Assembly: GCA_034231615.1 (NCBI GenBank)
Contig: CM067315.1
Location: 29,614,133 to 29,678,132 of the forward strand
Length of the DNA: 64,000 nt
Source of the DNA: Meghimatium bilineatum
Taxonomy: Eukaryota; Mollusca; Gastropoda; Stylommatophora; Philomycidae
Direction of reading: 5' to 3'
This document shows, piece after piece, positions 1 to 10,480 of this stretch; the stretch's first letter is position 1, and every line of letters starts with the position of its first letter. Both the position numbers and the translations under genes were made by a program. Below the pieces are notes generated by a model, which was given only the letters and a program-made list of their open reading frames with translations, had not been told where the DNA came from and did not search any database.

Positions 1-52
1 TTAAAGGGCATGAGCCCATGTACCGCTGGATTAGCAGCCAACCAACCATTAA
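1..52 (+). mobile_element. Family F fragment
   Basis: This segment is close to the reverse complement of 23405-23453, where the same sequence is a TSD-flanked insertion. It ends in a CCAACCAACC tail and sits directly against a family A 3' end. It carries no coding potential. The window edge cuts it on the left. Confidence 0.6.
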
Positions 53-54
53 AC

Positions 55-126
55 AGTTGAATGCGTTCTCCGGACTACACTCTGCTAATCTGCAGGAGTT
101 TGAGAACGAACGCAGAAGAAAAATAA
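55..126 (+). mobile_element. Family A SINE, 3' end fragment
   Basis: It matches the last 70 bp of family A: CTCCGGACTAC, then CTGCAGGAGTTTGAGAACG, then a GAAGAA tail. The 5' part is missing, apparently displaced by the F sequence to the left. Positions 127-358 hold nothing I recognise. Confidence 0.8.
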
Positions 127-358
127 GAGAAAGAAGAAGAAAAGACGAAATCGATGAGTCTGCAGAACTGTATAATTGACGAAAGACTCGCACTATCCAA
201 TTCAGATGTCACCAAAGAACCAACATATGCGGTTCACTTCTTAAGTCAATCATGTACTTGTAGATACCATAGTTTGAGCGCATAAAAAGATAACGCCATG
301 TTTGAAACACAATTTTTTTTAAAGGATTTTTATAAACGGCCATTATCAAACCTGGCCC

Positions 359-619
359 TTGACAAAGACACTATCGAAAAAGATGACAGTGCATGAAATG
401 AGATGTTTGAGAAAAGCTGTGAATGTCACTAGAATAGACCGACGGAGTAATGTAGATATCAGGAAAGAAATAAAGACTATCTCAAGTCAAGACTACATCG
501 AAAGACGGCAAACGAGATGGTTTGGTCACCTCGTGAGAATGGAACCAGCGGAATCATCCCTTCGTGCATTCAACAGCAAAATGTCGAGCTACAAAACACG
601 AGAAAAACCTAGAACTTAA
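359..619 (+). pseudogene. RTE-like LINE, C-terminal pol fragment
   Basis: An 86-codon open frame resembles the region after the reverse-transcriptase domain in RTE-like non-LTR retrotransposons. The diagnostic stretch is RRQTRWFGHLVRM, preceded by a VTRIDRRSNVDIRKE-type segment. No catalytic RT motif is present, so this is a short dead piece of a once longer pol gene. The ATG is not a biological start. The 620-761 stretch downstream has an 11-base C run near 702-712 and nothing else I recognise. Confidence 0.65.
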
Positions 620-761
620 AAGGGTTGAGGCAATCAAAGAAACATTAAAGAGACATTAGATTATGACCACTGCGACCCAAATGACCAAATACAGGCTTCA
701 ATCCCCCCCCCCTTCCCCCATCCCGATCAGAAGTGAAAATGGCAAAATATAGATGGAATAA

Positions 762-1056
762 CGCCCGTGTGTTGCCGAGGGCCGAGGACCGAGAGGGGAT
801 CAAAGGATAGGAACACTATTTACCTTCCACGCATGTCGTAAGAGGTGACTAAGGAGGTTATGCGATGGAGTTGGCTGTTCCATACCATATAGGGTCAACA
901 TGACCCAAAGCCATACTAAAGTCGAATATGTCAGGTCGACAGACGTAGATATCGCAGCATTGCTATAAACCATGACACAGGGCATTTTGTTTTATGGATT
1001 ACATTCTGATAATCTGCAGGAGTTTGAGAACGAACACAGAAGAAGAAGAAGAAGAA
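762..1056 (+). mobile_element. Family A SINE, near full length
   Basis: It starts at CGCCCGTGTGTTGCCG and ends with a GAA repeat after GAGTTTGAGAACGAAC. The central hairpin segment (GGATGGAGTTGGCTG) is present but mutated. There is no convincing TSD. It has no coding function. Positions 1057-1627 hold only a broken C run (1591-1613) and short CA repeats. Confidence 0.85.
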
Positions 1057-1627
1057 TAAATACGATTTTAGAAAAAAATGATGTCTTGTACTCCTGCGTT
1101 CGTTACAAAATGTCTGCGGAATTTACTCCCAAAGATCGACATGCTTTATGTCACAGTTTATGGTGGTATATTTGTATCATTCTGACAGACACATCTGACT
1201 TCAGCATTGTTTCTAGACCAGTTTTACCCTCTGTGGGATTGAACAACACACTTCACCACAAAATACCTTAATCGCCTCGTATAACATGTATGGAAGTTAC
1301 AATGTTGCTATTCTTTTCTTGTTTGTGTTTTTGTATTGGCCATATAAAGCACAGTATTACTGCCGCCTCCTACTTCTTCTATTTTTTTAACCTATATTCT
1401 GGGGGTCATAGTAATATTATATCGTGATACAGCTCCCTACGGGCCTTCCATCTGTTTTAGTTTTTGGCCACTTCCGAGAAATATTGCCCCAGGGTACACA
1501 GAAGACTATTTATTATTCTGTCTGGACGCCGAAATTTTCTAGTAATAACATTCTACAAAAAACTCTCGCAAATCTACCGTCAAGTCAAGCCCCCCCCCTT
1601 TCCCCCCCCCCTTTTACACACACACAT

Positions 1628-1858
1628 TCATCATCATCAAGAGGTCTCCGCAACGAAAGTGGCACACTCTCCTAGACTAACCTGTCCATCTCTTAATGTT
1701 ACTCTTCCACTTGTATCTCTGCCCATCTCTTGCTACCTCCCCTCCACTTTCTCCTCAAGTAAGGTCTTCAACAATATATCATTTCTTTTAATATGTCCAA
1801 AACACATTTTCTGCTTTTCGATTTAGTATTTCCTTTAATAGTTCTTATTCCATACTAA
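1628..1858 (-). mobile_element. Older RTE-like LINE copy, 3' part
   Basis: Read on the minus strand this is a degenerate match to the LINE copy at 1859-2270, starting with a GATGATGAT tail at 1628-1640. The match continues on the far side of that younger copy (2271-2395). The older LINE was therefore split by an insertion of its own family in the opposite orientation. Frames are broken throughout. Confidence 0.8.
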
Positions 1859-2270
1859 TGTATTGCTCAGAAACATGGACACTAAATAAACAATTAGAAG
1901 ACAAAATTGATGCCTTTGAGATGTGGGTATATAGAAGAATAGGGAGAACATCATGGAAAGAGAAGAAAACAAATAAAGAGGTGCTAAAAACACTTAATAT
2001 GAAGAAAGAACTACTAAGAGAAATAAAGATCAGGCAAATAAAATACTTTGGACACATTAAAAGACATGACACCCTATTGAAGACCTTACTTGAGGGTAAA
2101 GTAAAAGGGAAGCGAGCAAGAGGTAGGCAGAGATACAAGTGGGAGAGTAACATTACACGATGGACAGGTTACAGTCTAGCAGAGTGCACCACCAAGACAA
2201 GAGACAGGAGATGTTGGAGATACGTTGCAGCCAACCTTCGTTGCGGAGACGGCACATGATGATGATGATG
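1859..2270 (+). mobile_element. RTE-like LINE, 5'-truncated insertion
   Basis: It encodes 133 in-frame codons of the extreme C-terminus of an RTE-like pol, including AFEMWVYRRIGRTSW, FGHIKRHDTLLKTLLEGK and RARGRQRYKW, then a stop and a short GAT repeat tail. A 12-bp exact TSD (ATTCCATACTAA, 1847-1858 and 2271-2282) flanks it. Truncation at the 5' end, the microsatellite tail and the TSD together mark target-primed reverse transcription. The open frame suggests it is younger than its host copy. It lacks endonuclease and RT catalytic domains. Confidence 0.9.
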
Positions 2271-2395
2271 ATTCCATACTAAGTGGTGTTATAACCTCTA
2301 TGTTGGTTTTCTTCTCTTTCCAAAAACATTACACCTACTTTTTATCTACGACGACTACTCTTGTCTTCATCCTTCCATTTATTTCTCTTTCAAAT
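2271..2395 (-). mobile_element. Older RTE-like LINE, continuation
   Basis: This is the other half of the minus-strand LINE split by the copy at 1859-2270. It aligns to the reverse complement of that copy's upstream part around the KEKKTNKEVL coding segment. Positions 2396-2818 contain no feature I recognise. Confidence 0.75.
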
Positions 2396-2818
2396 TTAAA
2401 GTGGCTTCTAGTCTGAGAAGCCACTTTAATCGATACGTCGATATTCACGCAGAATCAACAAGATACCAAAATTAGTAGTTCGATCGTTTATTTGAGAATT
2501 CATATTCTAAAGAAAACCTTAAGATTAGCATAAAACTGTACTAGGGTCAAGCTAACTCACAAATTAAGTCGCTGTTTTAAGACCAGATGTCTGGTTGTCT
2601 CTAAATTCTCACTCTGTGCACATCAGATATCTAGCACAGTGTGTCAGTAGGTCATGTTCGACGTCCATGATTGTGACGTAACAGATCTGCATCTCCCCAC
2701 TAACCGACTAACTTTATGAACCCAACCAATAAACCCAAATCTCGTGATGATACCAATTCGTTAAATTAGGGGTGTCATGTCAAGAAAGTCTCATTTCAGA
2801 CGATCGATTAGAAGATAG

Positions 2819-2890
2819 CGTTCTTTATTCCCAGAGCCTATAGACAGCCTCCCTGCACTCCTTCACATGAAAACATGCAGTGATGAAAGT
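2819..2890 (-). mobile_element. SINE J body fragment
   Basis: It shares the block CCTCCCTGCACTCCTTCACA with 14466-14527 and, in reverse complement, with 27665-27725 and 53985-54050. At 53985-54170 the block is joined to a tRNA-like head, so I assign it to SINE J. Positions 2891-3169 are unremarkable. Confidence 0.5.
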
Positions 2891-3169
2891 AGATTAGAAG
2901 ATATATTAGTGTCCCTGTCAAGTTATTTATCGATCTTCTCTTCTATTGCATAAGGATATAATTGGATATCCCCCATATGGATGTGGAAAGCAACGGGAAT
3001 CTACCACATTATTCTCCCAAGATGAAAGTCATGGCGACACACAGAAGTAGGCCTACATTTAGTGTTAATATAGCACAATGTCTTAGGTTGAAAATGTTGT
3101 GCCTCAGCAAAGAGGCTTTAATCCCCCATTTAAGAAACAAACAAAGTTAATATAGCACAAACTGGCACG

Positions 3170-3268
3170 GCAAGGAAACAACGACCGTGATACATAATGC
3201 TGTGGATAGAGAGCTGTGGAGAGACATGATCGCCTACGCCAGCCGGCATGACACTGATGATGATGATT
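3170..3268 (+). pseudogene. RTE-like LINE, terminal codons and tail
   Basis: In one frame 3187-3267 reads as the end of an RTE-like pol (DRELWRDMIAYASRHD) followed by a GAT repeat tail. Only the last 25 or so codons survive. It differs from the copy at 1859-2270, so it is probably another RTE lineage. Confidence 0.6.
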
Positions 3269-3549
3269 TCATTAGTTCTCACACTCCTGTAGTAATATGA
3301 TGTAGTCAGGAGAACATTGTTATATCATGGCATACATCTCGTCGGCTGCGATACAGGCCTTAACCCAGCATAACTTTGTAGTCGCTACGGCCTATGAGAT
3401 GGGACTTCTCTGTAATAGTTCTGCGTGCTGATACTGAACAGAGTCCCGCATCCTGGCAGTTAGTCACCAATGAACAAGTAGCACAAGACAGTATTTCTTG
3501 TTCTGGTTGATAGAAAAAAACGATCAAGTCGCACCAGAGAAAAATAAAT

Positions 3550-3829
3550 CTTCTTCTTCTGCGTTCGTTCTCAAACTCCTGCAGATTAGCAGGATGTAGT
3601 CCGGAGAACGGAATGCGTTGTGTCATGGTTTACAGCATTGCTGTGATATCTGCGCCTTTCGGCTTAACACATCCGACTTCAGCGTGGCTTTGGGTCACTG
3701 ACCCTATATGGGATAGGACAGCCAACTCCATCCCATAACCTCCTTACTCGCCTTTTACGACATGCGTGGAAGGTAAACAGTGTTGTTATTCTTTGCTCCC
3801 CTTTCGGGCCCCGGCAACACACGGGCGAC
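3550..3829 (-). mobile_element. Family A SINE with TSD
   Basis: A near-consensus copy in minus orientation, running from a TTC-repeat (reverse GAA tail) to ACACGGGCG. An exact 10-bp duplication AAAAATAAAT flanks it (3540-3549 and 3830-3839). It retains both arms of the central hairpin (near 3710-3740). Confidence 0.92.
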
Positions 3830-3893
3830 AAAAATAAATGAGGCTGCTCGCGATTTGCACACACTGCTTTTTTAAAGAAAAAAAATTACTTTT

Positions 3894-4060
3894 CGCCGAA
3901 GACGGATGTGTCGGGTTAGATCGCACATAAAATGGCGATACCATGCATTTCCATTCTCTGGACTACACCATGCTGAAAATCTAATAGGACCATGGCCCTG
4001 ATACAAGAGAGATCCAGCAGGAGTTTGAGCATTAACGCTGAAGAAGAAGGAGAAGAAAAA
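3894..4060 (+). mobile_element. Family B SINE
   Basis: Starts CGCCGAAGACGGATGTGTC and ends ACGCTGAAGAAGAAGG. It contains the family's palindrome core (TAGGACCATGG). Somewhat diverged; no clear TSD. Confidence 0.88.
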
Positions 4061-4065
4061 ATGAC

Positions 4066-4153
4066 TTCACAACTCCATCCCTAAACCTTCCTAATCGACT
4101 CTGCGACATGCATGACAAATAACAATATTGCTATTATTTCGGCACACGGCAAC
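4066..4153 (-). mobile_element. Family A SINE, 5' fragment
   Basis: Only the 5' third of a minus-strand A copy remains (AACTCCATCCC, CTGCGACATGCATG, CGGCAACAGAC). Its outer end runs directly into the 49-bp satellite at 4154. Confidence 0.7.
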
Positions 4154-6251
4154 AGACAAGTGATTTCTATCTACTAGACAACATGAACATGGTACAGTAG
4201 ATAGACAAGAGATTGCTTTCTACTACACAATATGAACATGGTACATTCAATAGACAAGTGATTTCTATCTACTACACAACATGGACATGGTACAGTAGAT
4301 AGACAAATGATTGCTTTCTACTACACAATAGGAACATGGTACAGTCGATAGACAAATGAGTGTTATCTACTACACAACATGAACATGGTACAGTCAATAG
4401 ACAAGAGATTGCTTTCTACTACACAACATGAACATGGTACAGTAGATAGACAAGAGATTGCTTTCTACTACACAATATGAACATGGTACATTCAATAGAC
4501 AAGTGATTTCTATCTACTACACAACATGGACATGGTACAGTAGATAGACAAATGATTGCTTTCTACTACACAATAGGAACATGGTACAGTCGATAGAAAA
4601 ATGATTGTTATCTACTACACAACATGAACATGGTACAGTCAATAGACAAGAGATTGCTTTCTACTACACAACATGAACATGGTACAGTAGATAGACAAGT
4701 GATTGCTTTCTACTACACAATATGAACATGGTACAGTCGATAGACAAGTGATTGCTTTCTACTACACAATATGAACATGGTACAGTCGATAGACAAGTGA
4801 TTGCTTTCTACTACACAACATGAACAGGGTACAGTCGATAGACAAGTGATTGCTTTCTACTACACAACATGAACAGGGTACAGTCGATAGACAAGTGATT
4901 GCTTTCTACTACACAACATGAACAGGGTACAGTCGATAGACAAGTGATTGCTTTCTACTACACAACATGAACAGGGTACAGTCGATAGACAAGTGATTGC
5001 TTTCTACTACACAACATGAACAGGGTACAGTCGATAGACAAGTGATTGCTTTCTACTACACAACATGAACAGGGTACAGTCGATAGACAAATGATTGCTT
5101 TCTACTACACAATATGAACATGGTACAGTAGATAGACAAGTGATTGCTTTCTACTACACAATATGAACATGGTACAGTCGATAGACAAGTGATTGCTTTC
5201 TACTACACAATATGAACATGGTACAGTCGATAGACAAGTGATTGCTTTCTACTACACAACATGAACAGGGTACAGTCGATAGACAAGTGATTGCTTTCTA
5301 CTACACAACATGAACATGGTACAGTCGATAGACAAGTGATTGCTTTCTACTACACAACATGAACAGGGTACAGTCGATAGACAAGTGATTGCTTTCTACT
5401 ACACAACATGAACAGGGTACAGTCGATAGACAAGTGATTGCTTTCTACTACACAACATGAACAGGGTACAGTCGATAGACAAATGATTGCTTTCTACTAC
5501 ACAATATGAACATGGTACAGTAGATAGACAAGTGATTGCTTTCTACTACACAATATGAACATGGTACAGTAGATAGACAAGTGATTGCTTTCTACTACAC
5601 AATATGAACATGGTACAGTCGATAGACAAGTGATTGCTTTCTACTACACAACATGAACAGGGTACAGTCGATAGACAAGTGATTGCTTTCTACTACACAA
5701 CATGAACAGGGTACAGTCGATAGACAAGTGATTGCTTTCTACTACACAATATGAACATGGTACAGTAGATAGACAAGTGATTGCTTTCTACTACACAACA
5801 TGAACATGGTACAGTCGATAGACAAGTGATTGCTTTCTACTACACAACATGAACAGGGTACAGTCGATAGACAAGTCATTGCTTTCTACTACACAACATG
5901 AACAGGGTACAGTAGATAGACAAGTGATTGATTTCTACTACACAACATGAACAGTGTACAGTAGATAGACAAGAGATTGCTTTCTACTACACAACATGAA
6001 CAGGGTACAGTCGATAGACAAGTGATTGCTTTCTACTACACAACATGAACAGGGTACAGTAGATAGACAAGAGATTGCTTTCTACTACACAACATGAACA
6101 GGGTACAGTCGATAGACAAGTGATTGCTTTCTACTACACAATATGAACAGGGTACAGTCGATAGACAAGTGATTGCTTTCTATTACACAACATGAACAGG
6201 GTACAGTCGATAGACAAGTGATTGCTTTCTACTACACAACATGAACAGGGT
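4154..6251. repeat. 49-bp satellite array, about 43 copies
   Basis: Direct repeats of a 49-bp unit containing GATAGACAAGTGATTGCTTT and CTACTACACAACATGAACAG. The period was checked at 5043 and 5092. Variants differ mainly at CAACATGAACAG versus CAATATGAACAT and at GTCGATAG versus GTAGATAG. The 4154-4650 end has a five-unit (245 bp) higher-order repeat: matching segments start at 4261 and 4506. The interior has a 392-bp (eight-unit) offset duplication: matching segments at 5089 and 5481. No open frame persists through the array. Confidence 0.97.
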
Positions 6252-6296
6252 AACAATGAAAATAACGAAACATGTGCTCGTTTTCTTTCAATAACT

Positions 6297-6420
6297 CTTT
6301 TTCTTAGTTCTCAAACTCCTACAGATTAGTAGAACGTAAACCAGAGAATAGAATGAGTTGTGATGGGGTCTACAGCTTGGTTGATATTTCGGTCAGACAC
6401 ATCCGACTTAATCAGGGATA
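6297..6420 (-). mobile_element. Family A SINE, degenerate 3' half
   Basis: Matches the reverse of A (TCTCAAACTCCTACAGATTAG, then AGACACATCCGACTTAA) with many substitutions. It is an old copy next to the end of the 49-bp array. Confidence 0.65.
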
Positions 6421-6429
6421 ATGTTACAT

Positions 6430-6675
6430 TTTAACACCTATGGACAACCGAGTGTTGAAGGTGCCTGAGATGGGAGCAATGAACAGTGACATTGTTGCTT
6501 GCCATGTACGTCGTAAAGGTTGACGATGGCAGTTTTGGTTGTTTTGTTGGCTGTCCCATCACATTGATGATTCACGTGAACCACCAGCTATACTGAAGTC
6601 GGATGTATCAATCCGAAAGATAAAATTATCGCAGTCAGTCTGTAAACCATTACACTGCGCAATCATTTCACAAAA
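6430..6675 (+). mobile_element. Family A SINE, degenerate
   Basis: Plus-orientation blocks in the family order: CATGTACGTCGTAAAGG, GGCTGTCCCATCACA, ACTGAAGTCGGATGTATCA and TGTAAACCATTACACTGCG. The start and the GAA tail are lost. Confidence 0.65.
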
Positions 6676-6739
6676 ATACACCCTGTTAATTTGCACAAGA
6701 TTGAGAAATGGTACCGAAGAAAAAGAACATCTATGAAAT

Positions 6740-6860
6740 GAGAAAACCATCCTCCAGTCCCCAAAAACTTCATCTCTCACGACATGCTTGGCAGGCAACA
6801 GTGTCGCTAATCTTGACTTGACCGACCCCCCCCCCTTCAGGCCCCGATACCTCAAGGATG
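6740..6860 (-). mobile_element. Family A SINE, 5' half remnant
   Basis: Minus-strand remnant recognisable from CTCACGACATGCTTGGCAGG, GTGTCGCTA and CTTCAGGCCCCGATACC, with a C run at 6828-6836. Confidence 0.55.
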
Positions 6861-6976
6861 AACTTCTAACAATACAATACTAAAAATGTATAAGACATTT
6901 TGCTTGCACCGACACCAATCGGCAAATAAAACCTAACAAAATAATCAAAATAAAGCAGAACCAGACTTCTTACGTA

Positions 6977-7122
6977 CCACCGAAGACGGATGTGTCGGGC
7001 CATTGTCGCGAATAAAATGGCGACGCACCGCATTTCTAATTTATGGACTACATCCTGCTGGAAATGTAGTAGAACCATTACAAGAGAGATCCAGCCGGAG
7101 TTTGAAAATGTGCGCTGAAGAA
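6977..7122 (+). mobile_element. Family B SINE
   Basis: Starts CCACCGAAGACGGATGTGTC and ends near GTGCGCTGAAGAACAAG. The central palindrome is partly deleted. Confidence 0.85.
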
Positions 7123-7138
7123 CAAGCCTTCTTACGTG

Positions 7139-7437
7139 ATGTTTTTGATTATTGCTTTTCATTAGTCACTATTTATATACTATTTGTCACCGTGGTATTG
7201 CCTACCCACGCTGACCAACGAAATTCACGGAAATAATTGAAAATACGACCCAAAATGCTTGTTTTAATCGAAACCGTATGCAGTAAAGCCCTGTGTATAG
7301 AATGTGAACAAGGCTATATTCGTTATATTTTTCTTTATTGTGGCGATTTCGTTGGTTACTTTTTATATAAGCCCTACTTGGAGTCGCATGTCCGAAAAAA
7401 AGCTAATGCTGATCAACGAAATGCACGAAAATAATAT
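7139..7437. mobile_element. Two fold-back family C copies in tandem
   Basis: Two degenerate C copies lie at 7139-7237 and 7318-7437. Each begins near a CGTTA/TTTTTGATTATTG segment, passes through TTGGT(C/T)ACT(A)TTTATATA and ends with the inverted counterpart (GATCAACGAAATGC). The inverted ends suggest a MITE-like element. No coding frame is present. Confidence 0.6.
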
Positions 7438-8265
7438 GTACTGGAGCCTGATCATGATTGAATTATGTTGGTAGGTCTTCTATTGGCGAACGCCAGGGAT
7501 GGACTCCATTATTTCTTTTTTTTTTTAAACCGGTTTAGGCAAGTTAGAAATAACACGCATGATGTGAAGAAAAATGGCGATTTAGTTGTAGGAACTCCGG
7601 GAATTATGCTTGCTGAAGATTATGCAGGATTGTCTGAAAGCAATCTACTGGTTACAGACATTGTGATTCTTAACCTGATACGGACAACGCATGAGCAATA
7701 TTTGGTGTCCTAGTGCTTGATCGATTCCAAGAAACCCAATCCTTCAGTTGCTTGGCATACATTTGTAGGAGGCGGTGAATACAGATCTGTATAACAGGAA
7801 ATGCTTTTTTTGAGATGACATTTAAAGAGTAATAGAAGACGTTTGGGGGGGGGGGGATATATTAATACGCTGATGGGAATTATTGTTGAGATATGGCGGA
7901 GAAATGGGTAAGAGTAACATGAAGGATATTGTTGTTATTCTGATACTGTAAGAGATTACAAATTGTACATCTGATACCTAGCAAAAATATAGTCATACAG
8001 GAGAACATTAAAAACAGGATAGTTATTTTATTTAGTCACTGAAAACACACAGAGAAACAAACACTAATTAACAGAGTGAATTGATTGTGTTCGTGGATAG
8101 AAGCGTTATTTACTAGAATGTGTGTTAACTGTGTTTATGTTAAAGACTTTTTGGTATGAAACGTCGATTTGTGTTTGATTTCCTGTGTGTTTCTGTTGAT
8201 TGGAATATGTACATTACCATGATTTGTATGTTACCTATAACAGCTACAATGAAGAATTGATGCCT
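7438..8265. other. Unassigned stretch
   Basis: No supported gene. A 60-codon frame at 7520-7713 (VVGTPGIMLAEDYAGLSESN) has no family I recognise and no flanking splice or promoter signal that I trust. An 11-base G run lies at 7846-7856. Confidence 0.4.
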
Positions 8266-8897
8266 TTTAGATCTGGAAGCCGTAAGAGGCGACTAAGGTT
8301 ATGGGATAGAATTAGTTGACCCATCCCTTATAGCAGGGATCGGGAACCATTTTGTCTGAGAGAGCCATGGACACCGCATATTTTGAAAAGTAATTCTGTG
8401 AGAGCCATACATTTAAAACTAAAAATTCAAGTAAATGCGTGCATGTTGTGTAATTTCAACACTAAAAGTACAATAATTATGTTTCTGAATTCTTGTTATA
8501 ACATTGTTATGCTGTTGCTAATCAATAATGAGTATTTCTTACCATTAATGCGACTTCTGATGCTGAGCTGCAGTAGACTTTAGCTTATTTGTAGAATGAA
8601 TTATTGATATGCAATTAATATGTAAATCAAACATTTTTAAAAAATAATAATCGAACATTTGTCTGCGAGCCAGAGGCAGCCATCAATAGAGCCATATCTG
8701 GCTCGCGAGCCATGGGTTCCCGACCCCTGCCTTATAGGGTCAATTTGTTCCAGAAACTATGATGAAATCGGGTGTGTCAGGTCGAAATGCGTAAATATTG
8801 CAGCAAAGCTGTATACCATGGCACAATGCACTCCTTTCGCGGACTACATTCTGCTAATTCGCAGGAGTTTGAGAAAGAATGCAGAAGAAGTTCAGAA
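8266..8897 (+). mobile_element. Family A SINE split by a hAT MITE
   Basis: The two halves of one A copy lie at about 8266-8333 and 8738-8897. They join at the CATCCCTTATAGGGTCA segment once the insertion at 8334-8729 and one TSD copy are ignored. The 3' half ends in AATGCAGAAGAAG. Confidence 0.85.
8334..8729. mobile_element. Non-autonomous hAT element (MITE), 396 bp
   Basis: Terminal inverted repeats CAGGGATCGGGAACC (left) and GGTTCCCGACCCCTG (right) match at 14 of 15 positions. An exact 8-bp target duplication CCTTATAG lies at 8326-8333 and 8730-8737. The 8-bp TSD and CAGGG ends are diagnostic of hAT. Subterminal GAGAGCCAT motifs recur inside. The interior is AT-rich and has no transposase frame, so it would have relied on an autonomous relative. 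Confidence 0.93.
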
Positions 8898-9237
8898 GAG
8901 TATGGAGATCTTCAAGAAAAGAGGAATGAAAATTATAGCAATATCTATCTTTCTATACACATTCAGATCATAGGCCATCAATACACATTTGTCTATACAC
9001 ATCAGAACATATGTCCTTAACACACATCTTTCATCTTTCCCTTAGTTTACCTAATGCTTCACATTTTTCCATGTCCTGCTCATTCTGTGTTTTCATCTAA
9101 TTCTTTCCACTAGATATTTCATGGTCTTCCTTTATCTCTCTTTCCCTGTGGATTCCATTGTCTTACAATGTTTTTCCGTTGGTTTTCCAAAAATTTTCAG
9201 TTTGGGGTTGTTGTTTTTTTTACATTGTTGTGTAGCT

Positions 9238-9335
9238 GACCCCACGCCTAACCTGCTTAGTCACCTCATACGACATGCATGGAAGGTGGAAGTGCCATTG
9301 TTAATTCCTCCCATTTCGTGACTTGTCAATAAATG
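9238..9335 (-). mobile_element. Family A SINE, 5' part
   Basis: Minus-strand remnant with GCTTAGTCACCTCATACGAC and ATGCATGGAAGG. Positions 8898-9237 before it contain pyrimidine-rich sequence I cannot assign. Confidence 0.6.
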
Positions 9336-9343
9336 GGCAGTTG

Positions 9344-9400
9344 AAGATTTTGCTTGAATGTAAAGTTGCGGGTCTGCGGGCAAGAGGCAGAGATACAAGT
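9344..9400 (+). mobile_element. RTE-like LINE scrap
   Basis: About 57 bp match the LINE copy at 2081-2140, including GCAAGAGGCAGAGATACAAG. Too short to code. Confidence 0.6.
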
Positions 9401-9461
9401 AGGTGTAAACACACACATCAGGAGATGCAATTTGGAACAGTTCAAGAGTGGCTCCAGACGA

Positions 9462-9556
9462 TAAAAACCTCTTAACTGAATCAATATTGAACCTGTTCGT
9501 TACGTTTTTCATTATTTTTTTACTTTTAATTGGTCGCTATTTACATACTTGGAGTA
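9462..9556 (+). mobile_element. Fold-back family C, left part
   Basis: Matches C from the CTTAACTGAATC segment through TTCGTTACGTTTTTCATTAT to GGTCGCTATTTACATACTTG. The copy is cut at 9556, where E sequence begins. Confidence 0.65.
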
Positions 9557-9715
9557 CGCGTGCGGTTTCGTCTGTGGGTCTCACTAATGGTCCAATAGAC
9601 GAATCATCCATGCAACAGAAAACATTAGTAGATGACATGCCGTTATATTGAGATTATCTTCTTATAGAAACTTCATGTCACGTCATCTATATAATTATAC
9701 TTCTCCTGCTTTTAT
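9557..9715 (+). mobile_element. Family E element, 5' part
   Basis: Aligns with the reverse complement of 58700-58844: GTGCGGTTTCGTCTGTGGGT, CATGCAACAGAAAACATTAG, GATGACATGCCGTTATATTG. It decays after about 160 bp and the tail is absent. It abuts a C copy, probably an insertion in it. Confidence 0.65.
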
Positions 9716-10233
9716 GTTTTTGTTGTTGAAATGTGTTTTATACTTTGTTATTCATGCATATTTATTCATGCAAAATTGTCCATACATACTTCTCTGGCTT
9801 CCTCCCAACCACAGAGGGTGCATACATACATATAAATAACAAAGTATAAATTATGACAGCACTGTTTTTTCCTATGGCTGATGCATATCATAAAGGCAAA
9901 GTGACTCAGAAAGTAACAATTCTTTTGACTTGAAGATTTGCTTGCATGCCTGGAGCAATAGAGAAGTTCGGCATAACCAGTAGCCAATTGGTGGCAGATA
10001 ATGGGCACAGAGAAGCCTATCTTGGCTGCATTGGCTCGGAGCAGTGCATAGGTTGAACCCTACCTTCCTGATAGTTATTCTCTGGCTCTGGTCCGGGGTT
10101 GGCTGAAAATCCACAGAGTTCCCAGCAATATAATGCCAAAAATATCCAAGGCCAGCCAATAGATTTCACGCAAATCGAAGACTATTTCATGTTTACGTTT
10201 TAACTAACAGGACTCCTATACACCCGACGATCA
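9716..10233. other. Unassigned, with a family C scrap
   Basis: Positions 10137-10215 match the right part of C (CAAATCGAAGACTATTTCATG, then TTTACGTTTTAAC). The rest is AT-rich with no recognised feature. Confidence 0.45.
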
Positions 10234-10396
10234 CAGTTCTTCTTCTTCAGCGTTCATTCTGAAACTCCCACTGGATATCTTGTATCAGGACCATGGTTCT
10301 AATAGATTTCCAGAAGGATGTAGTTCAGAGAATGGAAATGCGTTCTGTCGCCGTTTAATTTGCACCAACGGCCCAACACATCCGTCTTCGGCGGGG
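10234..10396 (-). mobile_element. Family B SINE
   Basis: Minus-strand copy from a TTCTTCTTCTTCAGCGTTCA end to ACATCCGTCTTCGGCGGG. The core palindrome reads AGGACCATGGTTCT. No TSD seen. Confidence 0.88.
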
Positions 10397-10480
10397 GTCA
10401 TGTTCAAGTATATCTATTTTGGTTGGCTTCAAGGCAGAAATACTCTGGTACAAGTTCACACTGACTGTCTGAATTATTCT

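Noticed and set aside
1628-2395. Twin-primed (5'-inverted) single LINE insertion
   Set aside because: Both orientations carry their own GAT tail, and the TSD lies around the plus copy only, so nesting fits better.
4154-6251. CRISPR-like array
   Set aside because: Units are contiguous 49-bp satellites with no unique spacers, in a eukaryotic context.
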